64,000 bases of DNA, taken from NCBI GenBank assembly GCA_900768435.1, contig CAAGCW010000017.1, forward strand, positions 40,704 through 104,703, in the 5' to 3' direction. The notes beneath the pieces are model-generated. The model was not told the DNA's origin. It was given only the letters and a program-made list of their open reading frames with translations, and searched no databases. This document shows, piece by piece, positions 25,076 through 32,563 of this stretch. Positions within the stretch are counted from its first letter, which is position 1. Each line of letters starts with the position of its first letter. Both the position numbers and the translations under genes were made by a program. The DNA is from an uncultured Collinsella sp. Lineage in GTDB: Bacteria; Actinomycetota; Coriobacteriia; Coriobacteriales; Coriobacteriaceae.

Positions 25076-25900
25076 ATGAAGAATACTCAGCTGCTGCTGA
25101 TTAACGATATGTGCGGCTACGGCAAGGTCGCGCTTTCCGCCATGCTGCCGGTGCTGTCGCACATGGGTTACCGTATCCACAATCTGCCGACGGCACTTGT
25201 GTCCGACACGCTCAACTACCCCAAGTTCTACATCCACGACACCACCGAGTACGTGCGCCAGAGCCTCGCCATCTGGGAGGAGCTCGGCTTTGAGTTCGAC
25301 GCCATCTCGACCGGCTTTATCGTGACCGAGGAAGAGACGCGCATCATCTCGGACTTTTGCCACCGCCGCGGGCAAAAGGGCACCAAGGTGTTCGTCGATC
25401 CCATCATGGGTGACAACGGCAAGCTCTATGCGGGCGTGCCCGAGTCCACGATCGGTCTCATGAGGCACCTGCTCGAGTGCGCCGATTACGCGGTGCCCAA
25501 CTACACCGAGGCCTGTCTGCTCACCGATACGCCTATTGCAGAGCAGATCACGCCCGATGAGGCCCGCGCCCTTGTGGACGCCGTGCGCGAGCTGGGTGCC
25601 AAATCGGTGGTCATTACGAGCGCCGTGGTCAATGGCACGAACGCGGTTATCGGTTACGACTATGTGGCGGGGGAGTACTTCACGATTCCCTTTGACCTGA
25701 TTCCGGTCTATTTCCCGGGCACGGGCGACACGTTCTCGGCGGTGCTCGTCGGCCGCGTTATGGCAGGCTGGAGTCTGCAGCGCGCGACGTCCGATGCCAT
25801 GCGTGTGGTGGCTGAGCTTATCGAGCGCAATGCCGACCAAGAGGACAAGTCGGCTGGCCTTCCCATCGAGGCCTGCCTGGATGTGATTGACCATGAGTAA
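25076..25900 (+). CDS. Pyridoxal/pyridoxine kinase family protein
   Basis: The start is ATG at 25076 after AGGGAGA, giving 274 aa. The protein begins with LLINDMCGYGKVALSAMLPVL, split as LLINDMCGYGK and VALSAMLPVL, the usual PdxK/PdxY N terminus. It has VDPIMGDNGKLY for substrate binding and the kinase anion-hole motif PGTGDTFSAVL with the catalytic Asp. It phosphorylates vitamin B6 vitamers to pyridoxal phosphate. It overlaps the following TIGR04076 gene by 8 bp, so the two are co-translated. Confidence 0.92.
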   Translation: MKNTQLLLINDMCGYGKVALSAMLPVLSHMGYRIHNLPTALVSDTLNYPKFYIHDTTEYVRQSLAIWEELGFEFDAISTGFIVTEEETRIISDFCHRRGQKGTKVFVDPIMGDNGKLYAGVPESTIGLMRHLLECADYAVPNYTEACLLTDTPIAEQITPDEARALVDAVRELGAKSVVITSAVVNGTNAVIGYDYVAGEYFTIPFDLIPVYFPGTGDTFSAVLVGRVMAGWSLQRATSDAMRVVAELIERNADQEDKSAGLPIEACLDVIDHE

Positions 25901-26222
25901 TGCTGGCGAGGACGGCGTCAAGCCTGCGGGCGAGAACAGGCCGCTCGGCGCGCCGCGTGGCAAGCGGCCGCGTATCCGCGTGAGCTGCGTGGACCAGCTG
26001 GGGACGTGCCGCTGCCACCACGGTCACAAGCCGGGCGACGTTTTTGACTTCGACCGCGATCGCGGCAAGATGTGCGCCATGGCCTGCCATGTGGGCTTTC
26101 CCTATATCGATATCCTGCGCTACGGCGGAACCGTGCCTGGAAACGAGCCCGGTACGGCAAAGTTCTGCTGCCCCGAGGTCGACACCCTCAACGTCTGGCT
26201 TGCCGAGATCGTCGACGAATAG
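25893..26222 (+). CDS. TIGR04076-family cysteine-rich protein
   Basis: The ATG at 25893 lies inside the end of the kinase gene (ATGAGTAA overlap), giving 109 aa. The core has conserved Cys/His residues in SCVDQLGTCRCHHGHKPGD, CAMACHVGFPYI and FCCPE, matching the TIGR04076 pattern found in anaerobes. Such spacing suggests metal binding, but the function of this family is not known to me. Coupling to a B6 kinase may be meaningful or coincidental. The N-terminal 30 residues are basic and poorly conserved. Confidence 0.8.
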   Translation: MSNAGEDGVKPAGENRPLGAPRGKRPRIRVSCVDQLGTCRCHHGHKPGDVFDFDRDRGKMCAMACHVGFPYIDILRYGGTVPGNEPGTAKFCCPEVDTLNVWLAEIVDE

Positions 26223-26224
26223 GT

Positions 26225-26317
26225 GAGCGTGGATTTTCTCCCGTTTAGAGCGCACTTGAATGCTCAAAGTGGGAGAAAATCCACGCTCATTTTTCATGCG
26301 GGAGATTATCCACGCTC
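26225..26317. repeat. Palindrome with 18-bp arms plus a third half-site
   Basis: GAGCGTGGATTTTCTCCC (26225-26242) and its perfect complement (26271-26288), followed by T's, form a terminator-like palindrome. A third, diverged arm (GGGAGATTATCCACGCTC, 26300-26317) lies next to it, as if a second copy had been partly deleted. It separates convergent genes. Confidence 0.8.
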
Positions 26318-26354
26318 GTTTCGCGCCGAAGGCGTGGCCTGCGACCTCGCTTTC

Positions 26355-26801
26355 CTACAGTTGCTCGAGCATAGCGGTGCAACCGTCGAGCACATCGCGG
26401 TAGGTGGCATCGAAATTGCCGGTGTACCAGGGATCGGCCACGTCGCCGGGGCGCTCGGTCCAATCGAGCAAGCGCGAAATCTTGCCGTCGGGGTCGTCGC
26501 CAAAGATGCGACGCAGGCTGCGCGCGTTCTCGGCATCCATATAGACAATGCGATCCCAGTCGCCATACTCCGCGCGACGCACCTGACGTGCGCGATGTGC
26601 GACGATGGGAATTCCGGCCTCGCGTAGCTTGGCAACGGTACCGTGGTGCGGCGGGTTGCCAATCTCCTCAGTTGAGGTCGCTGCGGAATCGATGACAAAC
26701 TCCGCCTCGCGCCCAGCGCGGCGCACGAGCTCGGTAAACACCGACTCAGCCATCGTCGAGCGGCAGATGTTCCCATGGCAGATAAACAGTACACGTTGCA
26801 T
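26355..26801 (-). CDS. Low-molecular-weight protein tyrosine phosphatase
   Basis: The start is ATG at 26801 after GAAAGGAAACC, giving 148 aa. The N terminus carries the P loop C8-H-G-N-I-C13-R14-S (CX5R) and the general acid Asp is in ADPWYTGNFDATY. It removes phosphate from phosphotyrosine in the cytoplasm, and bacterial members often control capsule or stress kinases. No tyrosine kinase gene is adjacent. The MFS gene lies upstream on the same strand, 50 bp away. Confidence 0.94.
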   Translation of the reverse strand: MQRVLFICHGNICRSTMAESVFTELVRRAGREAEFVIDSAATSTEEIGNPPHHGTVAKLREAGIPIVAHRARQVRRAEYGDWDRIVYMDAENARSLRRIFGDDPDGKISRLLDWTERPGDVADPWYTGNFDATYRDVLDGCTAMLEQL

Positions 26802-26852
26802 ATGCGGTTTCCTTTCGATCGCCATCATCGAGCTCGAGTATCGCATCTGCGC

Positions 26853-28088
26853 TTACGCCCTCGCCCGCTTGCGCTCCAAGCGAGCCAGCTTAATCGTCAC
26901 CAGCGTAAGCGCCCAGGCCACAAGCGAGAACGCGGCACCAACCGCGCCAACGTAGGCAATGCCAACGCTGCTCACCACGGCGCCGCCCACTGCGGTGCCA
27001 AACGAAATGCCGACGTTAAACGCCATGGGTTCTACCGAGCTCGCGAGTACCATCGATTTGGGATGGCGGCTGCGTGCCACGTTCATAAAGTGTGTGATGC
27101 ACGAGACTGAGAACAGGTACATGAGCAGCGCCAAGCTAAAGACAAAGACCAGCGCGAGCGGCATGGTGCCGCCCACGGCAAACAGCCCGAGCAACGCCGC
27201 AGCCTGCAGCACAAACGTCACAAGCAGTGCCTTCATGCCAAAACGTGCGTCGATCCATCCGCCCAGGATGTTCGAGATCAGGCAGAACACGCCGTAGGCC
27301 ATAAGCGTGGTGCTCGCCTGAACAGTGCCCATACCCAGCACCTGCTCAAGATAAGGCGTAACGTAGCCGTAGAATACATAGACCGAGCCCACGCCAAACA
27401 AAAAGATAAGCATGCCGGTGATGATGCTCGGTTCGCGTAGCAGACCCGCCTGCTCGCGGAAGGTAGCGGGTTCGTCGGTCTGTCCGGCGCGCGGCATAAA
27501 CGCCACGAGCGCTCCGCAGATCAAAACGGCAAAGGTCAGCGTACCGTACATGGCCACGTGCCAATCGAGCGTGTCGGCCACAAACTTGCCGATCGAAGTG
27601 ACAAAGACCATCGCCACGGAAAACGCGCCGTACACGACCGAGATGGCAAGCGAAGTTTGCTGCGGGGACAGCAGCTCGGGGATGTACGTCACGCCCACGG
27701 CGAGCAGCGCGCCCGAGACGGATCCCAGGACAATGCGCGAGATAAAGAGCACCTGGAAGTTGGGCGCCAACGCCATGACCAGGTTGCCGAGCACAAAGAT
27801 AATGCTGTAGCACACGAGCAGCTGGTAACGACGGAAGCGCCCCGTGCTGAGCGCAAGCACCGGCGTCGCGATGGCGTAGACCAGTGCAAAAACGCTGATG
27901 AGCTGGCCCGCAGCGGCAAGCGATATGCCGAGTTCCGTCGCCAAGTCACTTTCGATGCCGATGACCACGAACTCGGAGCAGCCGAGCGAGAATCCCAGCA
28001 GCACGAGCAGCGCCAGGCAGAGCCTGGTGCGCGCGGGGGAGAGCGCGGCGGCGGTTGACTTACTTTTAGGCGTGGTTGCGGCGGTCAA
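26853..28088 (-). CDS. MFS transporter, AraJ/sugar-efflux-like
   Basis: The protein is about 411 aa with 12 hydrophobic helices and the MFS pattern LGFSLGCSEFVVIGI in helix 1 and STGRFRRYQLLV between helices 2 and 3. The start is uncertain: TTG at 28088, 8 bp after GGAG, looks best, but a TTG at 28136 is open in frame. It faces away from the LpdD-isomerase fusion across a short shared control region. It may export a product of that pathway, such as a decarboxylated phenol, but this is inference from position. Confidence 0.85.
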   Translation of the reverse strand: MTAATTPKSKSTAAALSPARTRLCLALLVLLGFSLGCSEFVVIGIESDLATELGISLAAAGQLISVFALVYAIATPVLALSTGRFRRYQLLVCYSIIFVLGNLVMALAPNFQVLFISRIVLGSVSGALLAVGVTYIPELLSPQQTSLAISVVYGAFSVAMVFVTSIGKFVADTLDWHVAMYGTLTFAVLICGALVAFMPRAGQTDEPATFREQAGLLREPSIITGMLIFLFGVGSVYVFYGYVTPYLEQVLGMGTVQASTTLMAYGVFCLISNILGGWIDARFGMKALLVTFVLQAAALLGLFAVGGTMPLALVFVFSLALLMYLFSVSCITHFMNVARSRHPKSMVLASSVEPMAFNVGISFGTAVGGAVVSSVGIAYVGAVGAAFSLVAWALTLVTIKLARLERKRARA

Positions 28089-28184
28089 GGTTGTCACTCC
28101 AATGTCGCATGAATAAGCGGGATTCAATCCCTGCAACTCTAACAGAATGTGTCAGGTGCCTGCCTCCTTTGTCGCAGGCTGCGC

Positions 28185-28215
28185 TTGCCTGTATAGTCGC
28201 AATACAGGCGAAGAT
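28185..28215 (+). promoter_or_regulatory. MerR-type promoter dyad upstream of the LpdD-isomerase fusion
   Basis: TTGCCT (28185-28190), a 19-bp spacer and GAAGAT (28210-28215) give the long spacing seen at MerR-activated promoters. The spacer holds a perfect 8-bp inverted repeat, GCCTGTAT (28187-28194) and ATACAGGC (28202-28209). The same arrangement recurs at 29327-29357 before the transporter gene. The regulator is probably the MerR protein at 33235. Confidence 0.65.
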
Positions 28216-28249
28216 GGTCTCAGGTACATTGCGGGCGACAGGAGATCCC

Positions 28250-29197
28250 ATGGGTATGCACACGACAAAGGTTGTAGTGGGCGAGGGCAAGTTTGCGCTC
28301 GAGGCCCAGTTGACGGTGACGCCGCGAGGCATGGCGGTGTACGCCTGCTCGCCGGAGTTTGCGCACCTGGGCGCCACGGCGCAGGCCATTCCTCGCCCCG
28401 AGCCCGGCCGTACGGCGACGGTGAGCATCCTGGCCGTTCCGTGCCATCGAGACGAAATTCCGGCGCACGATATTGCGGCGGCGCTGGCCACGCGCTTTGG
28501 CGTGCCGGTAGTTGCAAGCACGGGTTTTCATGTGGAGAACGCGACCGCGGACGACTTGCGGCGCATGCTCGATACCACCAAGGAACTCATCGCCGCGCTC
28601 GAGGAGGCCGCAGCCCGCATTCTGCGCGCCGGCTGGGATGAGGGCGGCGCAGGCGCCGAGGTCGTGGCGGTCGATGCCGCGACCGGCGAGGCGCTTGGCC
28701 CCGTCGACCGCATCGAGGCCCATACCGGCGAGGGAATCCTGCATCAGGCATTTCTGACGCTTCTGGTCGAGGGCCAGGGCGAAGACGCGCGCCTGCTGCT
28801 CTGTCGTCGCAGTCCGCTCAAACGCCTGTGGGGCGGGGTGCTGGCCGATGGCTGTGCCGGCCATCCGCTCCCCGGGGAAGACGTCGCGGCCGCCACGGCA
28901 CGTCGCATCAACGAAGAGCTTGGCATCACGCGCGAGCCCGATCAGCTCAAGCACCTCGGACACGTGGTGTACCGCGAGGACCACGGCGACGGCCGCTGCG
29001 AGTGCGAATGGTGCGAGGTCTACCTTGCCCATGTTGAGCCGGGCGAGCTGCATATCAACCAAGAGGAGATCTCGGAAGTGCGCCGCGTGGCCCCGTCCGA
29101 GCTTAAAGGCTACCTGCAGGGTCACCCCGAGCAGCTGGCCCCCTGGCTCCGCGAGGCCCTCAGCGACCCATCCATCCGTACGGATCTCGCTATGTGA
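28250..29197 (+). CDS. Fusion of LpdD-like prenyl-FMN chaperone and IPP isomerase/Nudix-like domain
   Basis: The ATG at 28250 follows AGGAGA, giving 315 aa. Residues 5-125 resemble LpdD, the small subunit of gallate decarboxylase systems (AHLGATAQ, VPCHRDEI, STGFHVENAT). Residues 150-300 match type I isopentenyl-diphosphate isomerase. H158, H165, H205, E251 and E253 align with its metal ligands, and the Nudix box GHPLPGE…RRINEELGI is well formed. The catalytic Cys position before GHP is Ala203, with Cys at 202. It may therefore be a Nudix phosphohydrolase or an atypical isomerase. Together with ubiX and ubiD downstream, it would supply or tune the prenyl donor for prenyl-FMN. The fusion is seen in the sequence; the role is inference. 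Confidence 0.82.
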   Translation: MGMHTTKVVVGEGKFALEAQLTVTPRGMAVYACSPEFAHLGATAQAIPRPEPGRTATVSILAVPCHRDEIPAHDIAAALATRFGVPVVASTGFHVENATADDLRRMLDTTKELIAALEEAAARILRAGWDEGGAGAEVVAVDAATGEALGPVDRIEAHTGEGILHQAFLTLLVEGQGEDARLLLCRRSPLKRLWGGVLADGCAGHPLPGEDVAAATARRINEELGITREPDQLKHLGHVVYREDHGDGRCECEWCEVYLAHVEPGELHINQEEISEVRRVAPSELKGYLQGHPEQLAPWLREALSDPSIRTDLAM

Positions 29198-29225
29198 AAC
29201 AAAAGACAGTCCCTTTGCCACATCC

Positions 29226-29290
29226 AAACCGTCACAACATTCGATGAAAATCTCGAAATCGAGGAAAAGCGTCGAATGTTGTGACGGTTT
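29226..29290. repeat. Palindrome with perfect 19-bp arms (CCGTCACAACATTCGA)
   Basis: The arms at 29226-29244 and 29272-29290 are perfect complements around a 27-nt loop, followed by TTG. A half-copy of the CAAAGGG palindrome (CAGTCCCTTTGCCACAT) overlaps the stop region of the fusion gene just before it. It may end the fusion transcript. Confidence 0.8.
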
Positions 29291-29326
29291 TTGTCCAGAG
29301 GATCGCTTCTCATCCAAAAATCCCGC

Positions 29327-29357
29327 TTGACTGTATTGCCACAACACAGCGCAACGT
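29327..29357 (+). promoter_or_regulatory. MerR-type promoter dyad upstream of the DASS transporter
   Basis: TTGACT (29327-29332), a 19-bp spacer and CAACGT (29352-29357). The spacer contains CTGTAT (29331-29336) and ACACAG (29344-29349), at the same offsets as CTGTAT and ATACAG in the dyad before the fusion gene. About 17 of 25 core positions agree between the two sites. Confidence 0.62.
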
Positions 29358-29441
29358 AAGGGGTGTCCGATAACGGGCGCCCCTTTTTAAGTGGCAACGT
29401 GGCCGCGAATCCGGAGCGCCCCCAACAAGAAAGGTGGGGAG

Positions 29442-30899
29442 ATGGAAGCGGAAAAGAAGGCGTTTAAGATCACCAAGCGCGAAATTGGCTTTGTGCTGGG
29501 TATTGTTGTCTTTTTGCTGGTGAAGTTTCTTCCTTTGGCGGAGCTGAGCTCGACGGTCGAGCTCACGGTCGGCGCTCAGACCTGTCTAGCACTGACGCTC
29601 GCCACGGTGGTGTTCTGGGCATGTGGCGTGGCACAGCCGGGCTTTGTGGGCCTGCTCTACTGCGCGCTGCTCGTTCTGTTCAAGGTGTGCGTGGACGACA
29701 CGGGCGCCGCGAGCATCTCGGCGACGGTCGCCTCCACGTTTAGCTCGTGGACCAAAGCTACCATGTGGCTCGTCATCGGCGCCTACCTCATCGCCAGCGC
29801 GGTCAAGGAGTCGGGGCTGGGCGAGCGCATCGCCTATGCGTTTATGCTCAAGTTCGTGCGCGACGCCAAGTCGCTCATCATCTCGATCTTCGCGCTCACC
29901 TTTGTGCTGTCGCTGCTGATCCCGCACCCGTTCCCCCGCGCCTTCCTCATCCTCGCCGTCGTCTCGGTCATCGCCGAGTCCGCCGGCTACGGTGACGACG
30001 ACAAGGGTAAGCTCGGCTTCCTCGTGTTTGCCGCTGCTGCCCCGGGCTCCATGTTCTTCCTGACGGGCGACTCCACACTCAACCCGCTCGTCGCGCAGTA
30101 CAGCGCCGAGGCCGGCGGCATGAGCCCGTCCTTCGTCGACTGGTTCCTGTACATGAGCGTGCCTATGCTGGTCGCGCTGCTGTGCACCCTGTTCCTGGGC
30201 CTCTTCCTCTTTAAGCCCAGCAAGGAGCTCGTTTACGATCGCGAGCAGATCGTGGCCAAGCAGGCCGCGCTCGGCAAGCTCTCCGTCAAGGAGATCCGCA
30301 CCATCGTGTGGCTTGTCATCGCCATCGCGCTGTGGCTTACCGTCTCGGGCGATTACATCGGCTGGGTGACACTTGCCATCGGTGTCGCGCTCGCCATGCC
30401 CATCATCGGCGAGGTTCTCACTCCTGCCAGCTGGAACGCTGTCGACATCAAGTCCCTCATGTTCCTGACGGCCGCCATGGCCGTGGGTTCCGTGGGCGGT
30501 GCCACCGGCATGAACGCCTGGATCGCCGATGTCGTGCTTCCCAGCTCCGTGCCCGAGAACATCTTCCTGTTCGCCCTGCTTGTCGCCGCGCTCTCCATGA
30601 TCATCCACATGTTCATGGGCTCGGTCATGGCCGTGCTCGGCGTGTGCGTGCCGGCGTTCATCAGCTTCGCGGCCGGCTCCAGCGTGAGCCCGCTCGCCGT
30701 GGCGCTCATCGTCTTCACGTCCATCAACATCCACTACATCCTGCCGTTCCACAACCTGCCGATCCTTATCGGCGAGGGCAAGGACGCCGGCGGCTACACC
30801 TCCAAAGAGGCTATGCGCATGGGTATTCCCCTCACTGCGGTCGTCTTTATCGTCGTGCTGGTCGAGGCCGCCTGGTTCCACCTCTTTGGCCTGATGTAA
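29442..30899 (+). CDS. DASS/SLC13-type anion permease, probable aromatic acid importer
   Basis: The ATG at 29442 follows AGGTGGGGAG, giving 485 aa. The protein has about 12 hydrophobic segments with inverted-repeat features of the family, for example PHPFPRAFLIL, LTGDSTLNP and the second-half INIHYILPFHNLPILIG. It lies directly before ubiD and ubiX, so it is likely to import the carboxylic acid that they decarboxylate, for example gallate or protocatechuate. It could equally be an antiporter. Its own MerR-type dyad lies 90 bp upstream. Confidence 0.88.
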   Translation: MEAEKKAFKITKREIGFVLGIVVFLLVKFLPLAELSSTVELTVGAQTCLALTLATVVFWACGVAQPGFVGLLYCALLVLFKVCVDDTGAASISATVASTFSSWTKATMWLVIGAYLIASAVKESGLGERIAYAFMLKFVRDAKSLIISIFALTFVLSLLIPHPFPRAFLILAVVSVIAESAGYGDDDKGKLGFLVFAAAAPGSMFFLTGDSTLNPLVAQYSAEAGGMSPSFVDWFLYMSVPMLVALLCTLFLGLFLFKPSKELVYDREQIVAKQAALGKLSVKEIRTIVWLVIAIALWLTVSGDYIGWVTLAIGVALAMPIIGEVLTPASWNAVDIKSLMFLTAAMAVGSVGGATGMNAWIADVVLPSSVPENIFLFALLVAALSMIIHMFMGSVMAVLGVCVPAFISFAAGSSVSPLAVALIVFTSINIHYILPFHNLPILIGEGKDAGGYTSKEAMRMGIPLTAVVFIVVLVEAAWFHLFGLM

Positions 30900-30994
30900 G
30901 CGGTCGAGCGCTTGGGCTGTAAGCAGCCGAGTGCTCGAACTGCGAGTGGCCGAGCGTCCCATCTATGAGCGCCGCGGCCCCACTACGTTACCCA

Positions 30995-31020
30995 GCCCGG
31001 CGGCATCCTCGCCGCCGGGC
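30995..31020 (+). terminator. GC hairpin between transporter and ubiD
   Basis: GCCCGGCGG (30995-31003) pairs with CCGCCGGGC (31012-31020) without a T tract. It may attenuate or stabilise the mRNA rather than end it, because ubiD begins 22 bp later with its own strong ribosome-binding site. Confidence 0.5.
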
Positions 31021-31042
31021 ACTCTCCCGAAAGGAGCACGCT

Positions 31043-32530
31043 ATGTCCACTACCGATGCTTCCCAGATCCACGACCTGCGCTCCGCACTCGACTTTTTGC
31101 GCAAGATGCCGGGCCAGCTGCTCGAGACCGACACCCAGGTCGATCCCGATGCCGAGGTTTCGGGCGTCTATCGCCACGTCGGTGCCGGCGGCACCGTTAT
31201 GCGTCCGACCAAAGAGGGTCCGGCGATGGTCTTCAACAACGTCAAGGGCTTTGACGACGCCAAGGTCTGCATCGGCATGCTTGCCAGCCGCAAGCGCGTT
31301 GCCGCCCTGCTCGACCTGGATGAGGAGCACCTGGGCCTCGAGATCGGTAAGCGCTTCGAGAACCTGATCGCGCCCGAGCAGATCGCCGAGGGTGCGCACG
31401 TCGACTGCCAAGAGGTCGTGTACAAGGCGACCGACGAGGGCTTTGACCTGCGCAAGATCGTTCCCGCTCCTACCAACACGCCCGTCGACGGCGGCCCCTA
31501 CATCACCATGGGCCTCGCCTACGGCACGAGTCCCGACGGCTCCCAGTCCGACGTGACCATCCACCGTTTCTCCTGCGTCGACAAGGACAAGCTCGCCATG
31601 TGGATTACCCCCGGCAGCCGTCACCTGGGCGCGTTCTTTGACGAGTACTGCCAGCGTGGCGAGGATATGCCCATCTCCATCTCCATCGGTTTGGACCCCG
31701 CCGTGTACATGTGCTGCGGTTTTGAGGCTCCCACCACACCGCTCGGCTTCAACGAGCTGCAAATTGCCGGCGCCCTGCGCGGCCACGCTGTCGAGCTTGC
31801 CGACTGCGTCACCGTTCCGCAGAAGTGCATCGCCAATGCCGAGTACGTGCTCGAGGGCTACCTCATGCACGACGAGACCATCAACGAGGACGTCAACGGC
31901 CACGGCTACGCCATGCCCGAGTTCCCCGGCTACACCGGCGGCGCCAAGGTCTGCCCGGTGATCAAGATCACCGCCGTCACCACGCGCGTCAATCCCATCA
32001 TGGAGAGCTGCATCGGCCCTTCGCACGAGCACGTTTCCATGGCCGGCATCCCCACCGAGGCTTCCATCTACAAGATGGTCGAGACCGCCATCCCGGGCCG
32101 CCTGCTCAACGTCCACGCTGCCCCCTGCGGCGGCGGCAAGTTCGTTGCCATCATGCAGTTTAAGAAGTCGAGCAAAAATGACGAGGGCCGTCAGCGCAAC
32201 GCCGCCATGCTCGCCTTCTCGGCATTCTCCGAGCTCAAGCACGTCATCCTTGTTGACGAGGATGTCGATATCTTCGATATGAGCGACGTGATGTGGGCCA
32301 TGACCACGCGCTTCCAGGCCGACGTCGACCTCATCACCATCCCCGGCTGCCACTGCCACGTGCTCGACCCGTCCAACGACCCCGCGTTCGACCCCACGAT
32401 TCGCGAGCACGGCATCGCCTGCAAGGCCATCTTCGACTGCACGGTCCCGTTCGACCTCAAGAAGAACTTCATTCGCTCGCAGTTCATGGAGATCGACACA
32501 GACAAGTGGGCCAAGGAGATTGCTTTCTAG
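31043..32530 (+). CDS. UbiD-family decarboxylase, gallate decarboxylase LpdC-like
   Basis: The start is ATG at 31043 after GAAAGGAG, giving 495 aa, the normal UbiD length. It resembles Lactiplantibacillus plantarum gallate decarboxylase LpdC throughout, including SGVYRHVGAGGTVMRPT, GPAMVFNNVKGF, APTNTPVDGGPYIT, AEYVLEGYLMHDE and EHVSMAGIPTEAS. UbiD enzymes use prenylated FMN for non-oxidative (de)carboxylation of aromatic or alpha,beta-unsaturated acids. The gene is followed 33 bp later by ubiX, the cofactor-making enzyme. The exact substrate, gallate or protocatechuate, is inference from similarity recalled from memory. Confidence 0.92.
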   Translation: MSTTDASQIHDLRSALDFLRKMPGQLLETDTQVDPDAEVSGVYRHVGAGGTVMRPTKEGPAMVFNNVKGFDDAKVCIGMLASRKRVAALLDLDEEHLGLEIGKRFENLIAPEQIAEGAHVDCQEVVYKATDEGFDLRKIVPAPTNTPVDGGPYITMGLAYGTSPDGSQSDVTIHRFSCVDKDKLAMWITPGSRHLGAFFDEYCQRGEDMPISISIGLDPAVYMCCGFEAPTTPLGFNELQIAGALRGHAVELADCVTVPQKCIANAEYVLEGYLMHDETINEDVNGHGYAMPEFPGYTGGAKVCPVIKITAVTTRVNPIMESCIGPSHEHVSMAGIPTEASIYKMVETAIPGRLLNVHAAPCGGGKFVAIMQFKKSSKNDEGRQRNAAMLAFSAFSELKHVILVDEDVDIFDMSDVMWAMTTRFQADVDLITIPGCHCHVLDPSNDPAFDPTIREHGIACKAIFDCTVPFDLKKNFIRSQFMEIDTDKWAKEIAF

Positions 32531-32563
32531 TAAGTAGCCCTACCAAGTAGTTAAGGAGCCGTC

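Noticed and set aside
26225..26317. Palindrome considered as an IS end or attachment site
   Set aside because: No transposase or integrase gene is near and no target duplication is visible; it fits a dispersed terminator-like repeat better.
29192..29222. CAAAAGACAGTCCCTTTG stretch overlapping the fusion gene stop as a full palindrome
   Set aside because: Only the outer ATGTG/CACAT and part of the centre pair, so I treat it as a decayed half copy rather than a functional hairpin.
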